Shown: positions 22,583 to 34,005 of the stretch, in pieces
How the letters are laid out: every line of letters starts with the position of its first letter
Numbering within the stretch: position 1 is the stretch's first letter
DNA from: Haberlea rhodopensis
Taxonomy: Eukaryota > Streptophyta > Magnoliopsida > Lamiales > Gesneriaceae
Assembly: GCA_907163345.1 (NCBI GenBank)
Contig: CAJQUN010000141.1
Coordinates: 186,001-250,000, forward strand
Reading direction: 5' to 3'
Length of the DNA: 64,000 nucleotides
Position numbers and translations under genes: made by a program
The notes under the pieces: model-generated
The model's input: the letters and a program-made list of their open reading frames with translations, nothing else
Told to the model about the DNA's origin: nothing
Databases searched by the model: none

Positions 22583-24694
22583 TGTAAGGACCCTAATCCT
22601 TAAGTGCGGAATAAAGGCATAATAGAGCTAAATAAATGATCAGAGTAGAGTAAACAAGTTGCGTCTATTAGCTTAAGCATTTACATGCCAAAATAAAGGA
22701 CTACCAAAAGGATTAATTACATTCCAACAATTGAATGTGTCCACTATAGTTTTACGCTACTCCTAGAGTAGGCACTATACAAAAGAATCCTGTCCTTTCA
22801 TCTACCAAAGATGCTCGTGAAGCTCACTGTCTCAACCCGTTCAAGCCCATCTATCATGCCAAAAAGGTACCTACAAGGACAACCCCCAAACATGAGCAAT
22901 AATAATCATTCATATTCAACACAATATGAAGATAAAGCGTAAATGCATAATCAATATAAAACACTTCCTGTTTTCCCATGCATTTCAAACGCTTCCCGTT
23001 TGGTTGTCCCTGTACCATAACTCATGAGTATAATCAACAGATTATTTTTAATGGCCAAAACATGTCATGACATCATATACCATCTCAACTGTACCACATA
23101 TTGGTCACCATTCCCTAGTCTGTCCATCACAGTGTATTTTAATGCCCCTCGCTTATATTCATATGGGCGGCATAGGATAACCTCGCTACAATGGACATGC
23201 GGCGCTCCCACCCCTCGCTTCACAGAGAGCGGCAAATACCCTTTCCTCGCCCCATATGACAACCACGCTCAAATGTGACATGCGGCGCTCCCACCCCTCG
23301 CTTCACATTTAGCGGAACCAATACAAAAAGCGGCAAGCATTAAAATCATCAAAGGATGACCACGACTCATGGGATGTGCATCCAATAATCATAATATGCA
23401 TCTAACATCAATATGCATAAATTACCATGTATATGCATCCACAATGCAATACCTCATATGGCATAAATCAACATGTATATGCATCCACAATGCAATACCA
23501 CATACATACTCGCATCCACAATGCATAAACAATGAGTATATAAAATACATGTTACCGTTGGGTGCCCGTACGTCCACTACGTACCTTTCCAAAATGTGGA
23601 ATGTGGTTGGACCTCAATTCCTTGGCTGCGTTGCCACCTGGGTTGGTTCTACATATTCACAAATACCAATATTAGAACCCAATAATAGTCCAATACCAAA
23701 AATCCACAAAAATAACCAAAAAAACCATATTTTGGCTTTCGCGATCGATCGCCCCTCACGGCGATCGATCGCCAATACCCACTGTCCGAGAAATAAAAAT
23801 TGCACCCTTCGGCGATCGATCGCCACCCCTGGCGCGATCGATCGCCAGACCCGCCGATCGATCGCCCAAGAGTGGCGATCGATCGCCAAAGGCTTGAAAA
23901 GCCAACTGCCTGGGCGCGATCGATCGCCTGGAATGGGCGATCGATCGCCATCCCCTGTAACCCGAAAATCCTCCATTTTTGCATCTCAAAACCATTCCAA
24001 CCCATTCCAACTCTTAACCAACAAACCAACAACTCAAATAACAACATAAACTTCCAAAATGCACCTTAAAACAACCAAAAATCCAACCATTAACCAAACC
24101 CATAACAACCCAACAAAACCCATTTTAAAACCATTCAAAACCAAACCAAACTCAAACAAAACTTCACAAAATTAAAGCATGAGGTACCCATACCTCTTGG
24201 GGATCTCAAATCACCCAATATGCTCCACAAATCAAGATTTTTGAAAGGTTTCTCCTCAACCCTAGGCTTGAGCTCGAAAATGTGAAGAAGAGGGAAGGGT
24301 TTGGGTGTTGGAAATGATTTTGGTAAAGTGAAGTAAGAGTTGGGAATAAAAGGGTGGGTTTTATTAAATCAAATGCATACCAATTAATTCCATGGTGTAT
24401 AAAACACCCCAACATGATATTTTTCAAAGCATTTACTCAAAATGCACCAAATATCAATTAAACACATGATTCCCAATTAATTGCTAACCAATGCAAATAA
24501 ATCATGCTTCCAATAATATTTACCCAACATGCACTACATGCACCCTAAAATGCAACCCCGGGTCATCCTAACCACATGACCATGCATTTCCACATAAGGT
24601 AAATAAATCCCAACACATAATCAATTACCACATAATTAATCATGTAAACATAATTTAAAGCCAAATAGCAATTAACCATTTCGGGGATGTCACA
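22583..24694 (-). repeat. Element B 5' LTR (2112 bp)
   Basis: Same ends as the left LTR, without the 23-bp deletion. The 5' end (sense) is at 24694, next to GATCG. Includes blocks of tandem gcggcgctcccacccctcgc and atgcatccacaatgca motifs. Confidence 0.95.
23649..24193 (-). other. Candidate LTR intron with palindrome array (B, 5' LTR)
   Basis: Sense GTATGGG...AATATGTAG, 545 bp, between CCAAGAG and AACC. The palindrome array is at 23741-23948. In the 5' LTR this intron would lie in the transcribed leader, upstream of gag. Confidence 0.75.
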
Positions 24695-25667
24695 GATCGT
24701 CATCCTCATCATGCTCCGGAGGGGGGACTGGGTAGTGGTGCTCCTCGCCCTGATATGGCGGAAATGGTGGGTACTCGGAAGGTGGAGGTGCATGTGGCTG
24801 GTAAGGTGCAAAGTGTGGCTCCGGCGGGAACTGGAAACCTGGGAAGCCCTGGGCCATGGCAGTGTTCCATGCACTCTGATAGTGCATGAACTCCATCTGA
24901 CGCTGAGCTACCTGCTCATGGTCCATCTGCAATGCTCTCTGCATGCTATGAATGTCCTGCTGCATGCTGTGAATGCTCTGCTGCTCCAGGCGAATGTTTT
25001 GGAGATCCCTATGAAGAGAATCCAAAGTAACTCGTGTATGCTCTGCAGCAGAGGATGATGCTCCAGCTTGTGTAGTGTCCGAGGGTCTTCGTCTCGTAGG
25101 ATCGGCCACAATGATTGGTGTCTTCGGCGGGAGTAGCTCCTCGTCTTCCCCCCAAGTCACTCCGTTCCTCTGACATAAAGCAGTGATTGTGGATGGAAAC
25201 GGTAGTGCGGAGGTCGGTGGGCTACTTCCCCCCAAGTCAATCCTGCTACTCTTAAAAGATTGGTATGCACAGTTTTGAAGTAACGGCATCCGGTGAATAT
25301 TGTTGATTGCGGCTCGATCCACCAACACATCCTTCCCTCGAACATAAACACTTACTTGGTGCCCTGGTCTAACAGCTCGAAGATTCGTGTAAAACTCCCT
25401 TACCAGCGGCACCACAGCATCAATCGGTGTCTGAATGAATTGAAACCATCCTTTTCGGCGTACTGTCCTAATGACAGGACACTCCAATTTATCCAAGCTC
25501 ATTCCCCTTTCACGGCTCAGGGGTTTCTTATGGTAGATGGGGTATAACTCAGCAATCTTGGCATTTAGAAACTTCTGTTCATCATAAACTGGCTCAGAAA
25601 TAGTGGCCTCTGCCTGCTTTTGCTTCTGGGAAGCTTCTGCCTGCTTTGACCTCTTTCTGGACGACAT
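24695..25667 (-). CDS. Element C ORF2, plant-transposon-type protein
   Basis: About 325 residues starting MSSRKRSKQAEASQ. Residues of about 70-135 (KGWFQFIQTPIDAVVPLV, EFYTNLR, VYVRGKDVLV, INNIHRMP) match the pattern of the domain annotated as putative plant transposon protein (Transposase_32 type), which is frequent in plant retroelement ORFs and of unknown function. Later come a helical, glutamine-rich stretch with repeated SMQQDIHSMQ units (about 215-260), a proline-rich part and an acidic tail EHDEDDD. Element B sits on the last codon. Reading into B's LTR gives one changed residue and a TGA at once, so the protein is in effect unharmed. The original stop is at 15695-15697. No pol motifs. 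Confidence 0.75.
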
Positions 25668-26484
25668 TTCTTTGCCAACAGATTCTCAACTACTTCAATT
25701 CAATTCAATTAACACCCCACAACACTGTAATCCGACACCTTTCAATACCACACAACTTCCTCCTAATTGAAATTCTTTTCCAATCCCCTTCTAATAAAAT
25801 TCACGAAAAAGCACCAAAAGCTCAAATCTAGGATGATTGGAAACCAATTACCTCGTAAAAACTTGATCTTGGACAAATGTGGCCCTCGGCTTGGAATTCC
25901 CTTCTTTATGCGCTTCTACCCAATTTTTCTTTCAAATCTTCAAATCTGCAATGTAAATCTCATTAGAATGAATGTTACTTCTTAGAATTGAAGTAAATCG
26001 AAATTTGATGAACAAAATTTGAGATTTGATGAAAGGATTTTAAAAAAAATGGCTAGGGTTTTGTTTTGGAGAGGAGAAGAATGAATTATGGCTGCTGCGT
26101 CTGCCTCTTTTTTTTTTCAAAAAATCCGCTCGCTCGATCGATCGGAAAAATTCTCGATCGATCGAGCGAGGCAGTACTTCACAATGCATTTAAAAAACCG
26201 GGCGATCGATCGAGATTTTGTCTCGATCGATCGCCAACTCCAGAACTTAGGATTTTCATTTCTCTCTCAACACTTTCTCTCGGGTTGCCTCGCCTAGCTC
26301 ATTGTTGCTCTTACTTTCACACCTGCATTAAAAACACACTGAATTCAATCCCAGATAAACTCAAAACAAACACACTAACAAAAACACACCAAAACAAGAA
26401 ATCAAAAACAAGACTCAAGGAAAGAAAAAAAAACGGAAGTTCTTAATTTATAGTCCCAAGCTGGACTGTCACCTCCTCGCCTTC
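25668..26484 (-). other. Element C intergenic spacer with an inverted palindrome cassette
   Basis: A stretch of 0.8 kb between gag and ORF2 with no convincing coding frame. It holds four CGATCGATCG-core palindromes at 26133-26234, in two pairs separated by gagcgaggcagtacttc. Here the GAGGCAGT box is on the plus strand, whereas in the LTRs of the same element it is on the minus strand, so this cassette is inverted relative to the LTR cassettes. Confidence 0.8.
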
Positions 26485-27765
26485 TCAATTTGATGGCTCC
26501 TTCGGATTCTTTACAGAATCACTCGGGAGCGTACCTTGCGTCCTCCCAGATATCAACGTGGCCAATTGCCCTATCTGCACCTCCAAATTTTTGATTGATG
26601 CATCTTGATTCTGCATCCTCACCTCTGTTGATGAAATCAGCTTCGCCATCAATTCCTCCATACTCGGCTTTTGTGTGAACCCGGCCTGCGGTTGAGGGTT
26701 CAACACATTTTCTTGATTCGACCACCTCAAATTCGGGTGGTTCCTCCATGGTTGGTTGTAATTCGAGTAGGAATTATTGTGTGGCCTGTTACCTACAAAA
26801 TTAACAGCTTCAACGGATTGGTTAAATTGATTACCTGCCTGGCACTCGATGCTAGGATGACCGCCTCCACACAGCTCACAGAAAATAGTTTGGGCCTGCA
26901 TTGCTGCTGCTCCCATGCTGTCTATCTTCCGGTTCATGGCTTCTAATTGAGCCGAAAGAGCAGTGATCTCATCCACTTGATGGACTCCCATTGGTTTCTG
27001 TGGCGTGCTCCTCTCAGATTGCCACTGGTAGCTGTTGCACGCCATTTCCTCCAACAAGCTATATGCTTCTTCCGGCGTCTTTCTCATTATGGATCCCCCA
27101 GATGCTGCATCAATCATTGAACGGTTAGCAGAAAATAAACCGTTATAGAATGTTTGTACCTGTAGCCATATGGGTAGACCATGGTGTGGGCATCTCCTCA
27201 ACAACTCCTTAAACCGATCCCACGCTTCGTATAAAGTTTCGGGGTCAAACTGACCAAAAGTCGTGATATCGTTCCGCATCTTCGCCGTCTTGGAAGGGGG
27301 AAAGTACTTTGACAAAAACGCCTTTGTCATCCCCTCCCATGTTGTTATTGAACCTGCAGAAAGTGAATTTAACCATGCTTTAGCCTTATCTCGTAATGAA
27401 AAAGGAAAGAGCCTTAACCTGATGGCATCGTCAGAGACGCCATTGTGTTTGAATGTATCACAAATCTCCAAAAAGTTGGAGATGTGATTGTTCGGATCAT
27501 CTGTAGCTGCTCCCCCGAACATCACCGAGTGCTGAATCATTTGTATGATTGCCGGCTTGATCTCAAAATTGTTTGCTTGGATCGTCGGCCTTGTGATACT
27601 CGACAACGATCCATGAAATGCAGGTTGTGCAAAGTCCATCATCGATCTAGGGTGCTGTGCTTCGTTATTGTCAGCCATTTCTCGAGCTTCTCGTAATCTT
27701 CTTAGTAACGTTCTCTCTATCTCTGGATCAAACGGCTCGAGAAAGGGTTCCTCTCTTCTATGCAT
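26485..27765 (-). CDS. Element C Athila-type gag
   Basis: 426 residues starting MHRREEPFLEPFDPEIER, beginning about 175 bp after the primer site. A retrotransposon gag domain covers about residues 90-250 (NHISNFLEICDTF, KAKAWLNSL, TWEGMTKAFLSKYFPPSKT, YEAWDRFKELLRRCPHH, QTFYNGL). One zinc-knuckle-like motif is CELCGGGHPSIEC (about 300). A C-terminal coiled coil (STEVRMQNQDASIKNLEVQI) is near 395. It would form the particle shell and bind RNA. No protease follows, so any maturation must come from a partner element. The frame is open from start to stop, consistent with the apparently identical LTRs. Confidence 0.87.
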   Translation of the reverse strand: MHRREEPFLEPFDPEIERTLLRRLREAREMADNNEAQHPRSMMDFAQPAFHGSLSSITRPTIQANNFEIKPAIIQMIQHSVMFGGAATDDPNNHISNFLEICDTFKHNGVSDDAIRLRLFPFSLRDKAKAWLNSLSAGSITTWEGMTKAFLSKYFPPSKTAKMRNDITTFGQFDPETLYEAWDRFKELLRRCPHHGLPIWLQVQTFYNGLFSANRSMIDAASGGSIMRKTPEEAYSLLEEMACNSYQWQSERSTPQKPMGVHQVDEITALSAQLEAMNRKIDSMGAAAMQAQTIFCELCGGGHPSIECQAGNQFNQSVEAVNFVGNRPHNNSYSNYNQPWRNHPNLRWSNQENVLNPQPQAGFTQKPSMEELMAKLISSTEVRMQNQDASIKNLEVQIGQLATLISGRTQGTLPSDSVKNPKEPSN

Positions 27766-27938
27766 GCACTAAAGAACTGATTCCTGTCCAAAATAGACAA
27801 AAGGAGACAACAAAAATACACAAAGAAAATATTAACAAAGATCAACAAAAGAAAACAAAAAAAAACAACAAAAACGCAATAATAAAAGAATTGGCTAAAT
27901 TACAATTAACTAATCTCGTATGATATTATACAGATTAG

Positions 27939-27956
27939 TCCCCGGCAACGGCGCCA
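27939..27956 (-). other. Element C primer-binding site (tRNA-Asp)
   Basis: Plus-strand tccccggcaacggcgcca, the same 18 bases as in element D, six bases from the LTR. Confidence 0.9.
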
Positions 27957-27962
27957 AAAACT

Positions 27963-29526
27963 TGACCGCTTTTATTTTTAAACAATTATTTTTCAGTGTA
28001 TGGGTTGAAGCGATTCTACCGCAAGTGCACGGTGTCAAGTTTTAGTATAGTGAAAATTAAGTAAAGGTTGTCGAATCCACAGGGACTAACGTATAAGTAC
28101 CAAATAAGATCAATCAAATTATATTTAGCCTACGATTAAAGGAGTTTGATTAACTAAAGCTAGATTAAACTAAAGAGTAAAGATTAAATTAAAAATAATG
28201 ACAAGAATGGTTCCGGAAATGCAAAGGTAAGTTACTCGAGAAAATTACCAAGTTCGTCGTTCAATTATGTTATCTCTAATGATTCAATGGAATTCTCACT
28301 TTATTAACCAATTGATTTTAAAGGTGAAAGGTTTTCATGATTATTCGATACACTCTCTCGAGCTGTAACGAAACTAACAATAAATTAGAACAAGTCACTC
28401 TCGTGCACCTATTTACTAATTCAAAGTTGCTTAAATTATCAAAACCTATTAACTCTAAATCTTTCGATTTCAAGTTCTCACGTATGCGATATCATCTCTC
28501 GATCTCAATCGTAACATACATCATAAATTAATGGAGCGTGTTACAGCGTTATCTCTCGATCTCGGCTGTAACCCTCAAATTCAATCAAAGCTAGCTAGAC
28601 TCTGATCTACACATGCAATTAATTTAGGAACAATAAATATCAATGCGCGCAAATATCAATGAATCAATAATATCAAACACAACGAACTAAAACTTCAATA
28701 ATATAAACCAATTTTAATTCAAATCAATAACAGATGAGTTTTCTTGTCTCTCGACCTTAAAAACAACAAATGAAAATTGAAAATCAAATAAATTAAGTTC
28801 AGAAATACGATAAACGATGGATGAATCCGTGCGTTGCACCGTGATTTCTTCTCTTGTTCCTTCCTTGCACTCCGGAACGGATAGGCTCGACTTTGGACGA
28901 AGAACGGAGATTGGATCTCCTTCTTCCGGCGTTGGGCGGCGGCTAGGGCGGCTGCTCTTGACCTAAAAAGTCTGATATATTGTCTCAAAATTCGTCCGTA
29001 ATTCTGTGGAAGAGAGTCCCCTTAAAAAGCCCTCCAAAATCTCGATAAAATAGGAAAATAAAATCTTCAGATCTCGCGTCTCGATCGATCGAGAATTTCA
29101 CCGATCGATCGGTGCACTGTTCACGCCAGCTTTTGGAACTTACTGCCTCGCTCGATCGATCGGGAATTTCCACCGATCGATCGAGATTTCTCAAAAATTG
29201 TTGCTGAAGTTACTGCCTCGCTCGATCGATCGATATTTCTACCGATCGATCGAGCCTTCGAAAATTCTGAGTCTTGCTACTGGCTGGCTCGATCGATCGA
29301 GAATAACTCTCGATCGATCGAGATCTGAAGAAACCATCTTCTACATTTTTATCATCTTTTATGCCTCGATTTCGCCCGTTATCTTCTCATTAGCTCATTT
29401 CTTTCACTTCTGATCTAATTTCCTGAAACAAATGAATAAACACCAAAAAGCATAATATCATCCAGGAAAAAGTACAGAAAATGGGAAGAAATCACAGTTA
29501 AAAACACTCAAAATCTAAGCCTATCA
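27963..29526 (-). repeat. Element C 5' LTR (1564 bp)
   Basis: Pair of 12792-14355 with no difference noticed. Followed by the ATTAT duplication and then the interrupted G integrase. Confidence 0.94.
29082..29323. repeat. Palindrome cassette array in C right LTR
   Basis: Copy of the array at 13911-14152 with the same eight palindromes and GAGGCAGTAA boxes on the sense (minus) strand. Confidence 0.92.
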
Positions 29527-30320
29527 ATTATTGCGGACAAAGATCCAAAATTTGTATCAAGATTTGGAGTTTCCAAGCAACCTATGGATAAAATAAAAGA
29601 AAGAATTGATGGTGAGTACTATCTACCATATTCAGACTATCTGAATTAACAGACGAAGCTTTGAATAGAGCACTTAAAAGTAGAGGCTAAGAGTGATTCT
29701 TCTGAAAATGAAGAAAGACTCTCAAATTATCATAATGAAATGCAGAAAAGTCTGTAAGATTTAGAAAATATATGAAGGCAGCCTGAAATAGGCAGGCCAG
29801 CGTTGCCAACAAGAGAAAAAGAGCATTAGAATTGGAGATCAGCGATGGAGTATTCTTCAGAATCTCTTAATGGAATGATTCGGTTCGAACGTCGAGGTAG
29901 ACTGTCACCTCATACACTGGTCCTTACCAAATCTTAGAAGATTCCAAAAATACATGATGTACCTCATGTACCTATACTAAGGAAGTTGGAACCATATCCA
30001 TCCCGCGTGTTTCATACGAGAGAGATTGAATTGAACAGTTCTTTGTCCTTGAGGAACGATCTATTTGATTTGTGAACAGTAATGAGAAGATACCACATAT
30101 GCTTAATCATTGATGAGTTACCATGGTACATAGAAATCATGGATTTTGGAGTCCAAGATGAGACATGAATGGCCATACTTATCTGAGAACATTGATTGTA
30201 TCTAATGTCTAGTTCATACGAGCAAACAATGCATTTGTAAAGCCGAACAAATGTAATTTATGAGCTGCAACTAGTAGTTTTTCGGATTTTGAGGACGAAA
30301 TCTTATAAGGGTGTGAGAAA
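29527..30320 (+). pseudogene. Element G integrase and chromodomain-region remnant, 3' part
   Basis: Continues the integrase from 12791 with ADKDPKFVSRF. Around 29860-30075 it reads MIRFERRGRLSPH and IHDVPHVPILRKLEPYPSRV. These correspond to the integrase C-terminal GKLSPRF and IHDVFHVSMLRKYEPDPSHV blocks of intact copies. It ends in gaggacgaaatcttataagggtgtgag before the LTR, as in Tekay copies. Many stops and frameshifts; dead. Confidence 0.7.
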
Positions 30321-33300
30321 TGTAAGGCCCCGATGCTAATTAATCCGAATTAACGATGATTAAGCAAACCCGAATAATTATAAGTACAGACTTTGAATTA
30401 AGGTGTTCCGGACTACGATGAGTCAAGCAACTAGTGGAACATGTTTTTTTAGTGCATGTGCATGATCACATGGCACTTGGAGAACACATGTCCACTAATT
30501 AATTAACTCATGTTTAGTACATGAGTTTGGACCATTAATCTTGCAAGATAGTTATGTATTGACACATGGATTCCATAATACATCAAATGTTTAAAAATTC
30601 CATCCACCAAGCCTTGTGTCGATCGGCCACCACTCTTTAATTGCACAAGTTTCAATCACAAGCATGATCATTTCTCGCTTGAATAAAAAAAGTCTCCTCA
30701 TTCTCTCCTCATCAAGAATTTTGAAATTTTCAGCCACTTTTAGAAAAAAGAATCCCCCTTGCAATTTTGAATGCATGTTGCATGCAAATTAAAATTTAGA
30801 AACTACAAGGCAAGGGTGATAGTATAGTGCAAGAATTTTCAAGTTTGAAGAAAATTTGGAGGAGTTCAAGCTAGGAATGAACTATGGTGATAATTTGGTG
30901 CTCAAACCTTGAAAATATAGGAAGCTATAACATCATTTTTAAGCTTTATCAACTTTAATTTAAGATTAAGGTTCGAATTTTGGTGGTTGTTCATGGAAAA
31001 CGTTGTTGTCAAATAAATCTGCAAAATTTGAAGTTGCATGCAGTAGATGGGTTCGACTTTTTGATTTACTTAGAGATCGAATTTGTAATTGGTGCCTCTA
31101 ATAAAAGTTGTAGTACTTTAGGTTAGCTTTAATTGGCCACCAAAATCAGCTAATTTGGAGTTAAATGAGAAAGTTATGTTGATAGTACTATACTGTGCTC
31201 AAATCGATTCTTCGAATTTTTGGGAATAAACGGCTATGAATTTGAAGTTTTACGTCCTAATAAGAGTTGTAATATTCATATTCAGTGTTAGCTTGCATTT
31301 AGAATTGGCCTCATACAATTTGGAGTTCATATGCAAAAGTTATGCTAATTTTACCACATGGTGCTCAAACTGGATAAGGCATTACATGCGAGTTTTTAGG
31401 CTGTTACGTTTTGCAATGAACGTACCTCAAGATGAACTAATTAGCTTAAAACTCATAAATATATATTGTAGGATTTTGAGTTATCTAAATTCTCCACTAG
31501 AATCAGGTTATTTGGATGTCGTATGAATTATTTATGAAGTTTCTACAAAAAGTGGTCAATATGAAATTTAAAAATTCCCCTGTTTTGCATAAATAATGTT
31601 TAGACCCAATTTGCCTTAGGTAAATGAACGAATCTGGGTAAGTGTCAAACATATGAAATGTCATATTTTCGGTTAGCTTTAAAGCTAAATTGAACCCATG
31701 TCATTTGATTAAATTTTGAAAGAATTATGGGTTTATGATTGGATGCATGTTGCTGAAAGTTAGAGTAGTCTTGGAACATGATCTTTAGAATAATGATTGT
31801 TGATAGTCTTGGTCTATTTGAATGATATTTGGTCATGTGACTATAGCCGAGTTCAATTTGAGGAGTACGCAAATTCTCGATATTTGTTGACTCGGTGGAG
31901 GTACGTAGAAAATCGGTTCTATCACGATGTTTGGCAAACACATGTGATGCTCCTGGGGTATGATTTACTTGCTATATATGTGACTATATGACATGTTGAA
32001 CTGTAGTATGTGATTTCATGATACATTGAACTGCATGATAAATGATGGCATGTTATATTGAGATGCATCACATGAGATTTTGATATTGCATGATGCATTG
32101 ACACGCATGGACATTGAGCACGTCATGTTGATCCAATCGATTCTTTCGTTGATACATATATCATTTTGTTGGTATCTATGATGCGTGTCTGGGGATGATG
32201 GGCACGCCGATGACTCGGCGTAGAGAGTGTGAGCTGAAAGATGTTGTAGCGATGAGTGTGCAAACGTCGCCCAGACACAAGGGATGATGGACCGTCAATG
32301 GCTCCAATGAGAGAGATGTAATATTCAGTGTTAGCTTGCATTTGGAATTGGCCTCACACAATTTGGAGTTCATATGCAAAGGTTATGCTATTTTACCACA
32401 TGGTGCACAATCTGGATAAGGCATTGCGTGCGAGTTTTTAGGCTATTACGTTTTGCAATGAATGTACCTCAATATGAACTAATTAGCTTAAAGCTCATAA
32501 AATATGTATTGTAGGATTTTGAGTTATCTAAAGTCTCCCACTAGAAGCAGGTTATTTGGATGTCGTATGAATTATTTATGAAGTTTCTATGAAAAGTGGT
32601 CAATCTAGAATTTAGAAATTCCCCTGTTTTGCATAAATAATGTTTAGACCCAATTTGCCTTAGGTAAATGAGCGAATCTGTGGATGTGTCAAACATATGA
32701 AATGTCATATTTTGGGTTAGCTTTAAAACTAAATTGAACCCATGTCATTTGATTAATTTTGAAAGAATTATGGGTTTATGATTGGATGCATGTTGCTGAA
32801 AGTTAGAGTAGGTTTGGAACATGATCTTTAGAATAATGATTGTTGATAGTCTTGGTCTATTTGAATGATATTTGGTCAGGTGACTATAGCCGAGGTCAAT
32901 TTGAGGAGTACGTAAATTCTCGATATTTGTTGACTCGGTGGAGGTACGTAGAAAATCGGTTCTATCACGATGTCTGACAACGACATGTGATGCTCCCGGG
33001 GTATTGTTTACTTGTCATTATGTGCTACATAAGTGACTATATGACATGTTGAACTGTAGTATGTGATTACATGATACATTGAACTGCATGATAAATGATG
33101 ACATGATATATTGAGATGCATCACATGAGATTATGATATTGCATGATGCATGGACACGCCTGGACATTGAGCACGTCATGTTGATCAAATCGCTTCTTTC
33201 GTTGATACCTATATCGTTTCGTTGGTATCTGTGATGCGTGTCTGGGGATGATGAGCACGCCGATGGCTCGACGTAGAGAGTGTGAGTTGAAAGATGCCGT

Positions 33301-34005
33301 AGCGACGATTGTGCCGTCGTCTCCAGACACGAGGGATGATGGACCATCGATGGCTCGACTGAGAGAGATGTTGTAGCGACGAGCGTGTCGACGCCCTACT
33401 CGAGCTTGATGATTGATTGATGATCTTTCCATTGTACTCCTGATATCTTGATATTGGAGATTTGATACCCCTCATATGCATTTGCATTCATACATGACAT
33501 GCATCGCATGATACTTTGTCATTCATTATGATTTTACATGTTTCTCGTACTAGGTTCTGGCAAATTCGCGGGGGGCTGTCATGTTTTTGTTGTATGGGCA
33601 TGACAGGTGGTACATGTGGATGCACTGCGGATGCTTGAGAGTAGGCATTGAAGAATACCAGAGCTCCTTGAGAGCGATCTCGGGTTCATGTTTTATGTAT
33701 TTTGTCCCACGTCTTAGTGAACATTTTAAAACTATGGTTCTTTCCGGGGAATGCCCCAAGTATTATGTACGTAGAAGTATTGCCGTAGTTTAAGAGTTTA
33801 CTTGTTATGTTGAATGATGAATGATGTATTATCTGTGAACTGAATACATAACTAGATATATTTTCAGTATCATTATATATGTATCATCGAAAAGCGAAAA
33901 AAAATTTAGGGTCATTTGACAATAAATTTGAAACTAATCTTCCGTTGTTTACTTAAATTAATCATTGTGTGATAATTAAACACCTGATTAGGAGCGGCCC
34001 TCACA
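30321..34005 (+). repeat. Element G 3' LTR (about 3.7 kb) with internal duplication
   Basis: Begins TGTAAGGCCCCGATGC directly after the pol remnant and ends GGAGCGGCCCTCACA. It has the gypsy TG...CA ends and the same general plan as Tekay LTRs (short gtagcgacgagcgtg motifs, then a cccc-rich block and the final segment). It is unusually long because of a tandem duplication of about 1.05 kb. No gene is found inside. Confidence 0.75.
31275..33370 (+). repeat. Tandem duplication of about 1.05 kb inside the G LTR
   Basis: The block starting cagtgttagcttgcattt at 31283 recurs at 32326, and the block tgagagagatgt at 32308 recurs at 33360. This gives two diverged copies in direct tandem order. Each ends in a GC-richer zone of gatgatggaccatcgatggctc-type repeats. 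Confidence 0.85.

Larger units (their letters stand above)
15705..24694 (-). mobile_element. Element B: full-length Tekay-type Ty3/gypsy retrotransposon
   Basis: LTRs at 15705-17794 and 22583-24694, duplication GATCG at 15700-15704 and 24695-24699, tRNA-iMet primer site, polypurine tract, and all gag-pol domains ending in a chromodomain. The LTRs differ by very few substitutions that I saw (for example aatcatgtcc/aatcctgtcc and gcccactgcc/gccaactgcc), a 23-bp deletion in the left LTR near 16290, and one extra C. Insertion is therefore recent. It landed on the last codon of the ORF2 of element C. The polyprotein is split by at least four one-base frameshifts. Confidence 0.96.
12792..29526 (-). 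mobile_element. Element C: Athila-like element without pol, interrupted by B
   Basis: Two 1564-bp LTRs between which I saw no difference, a 5-bp duplication ATTAT (12787-12791, 29527-29531), a tRNA-Asp primer site, and a polypurine tract. After removing B (15705-24694 plus one GATCG), the interior is about 4.6 kb. In sense order it holds gag, a spacer with a palindrome cassette, a plant-transposon-type ORF and a long 3' untranslated region. There is no protease, RT, RNase H or integrase, so it is non-autonomous yet recently moved. It inserted into the integrase gene of relic G. Confidence 0.93.

Noticed and set aside
24687..25058. Plus-strand frame of 123 codons over element C ORF2
   Set aside because: Antisense of ORF2; no motif.
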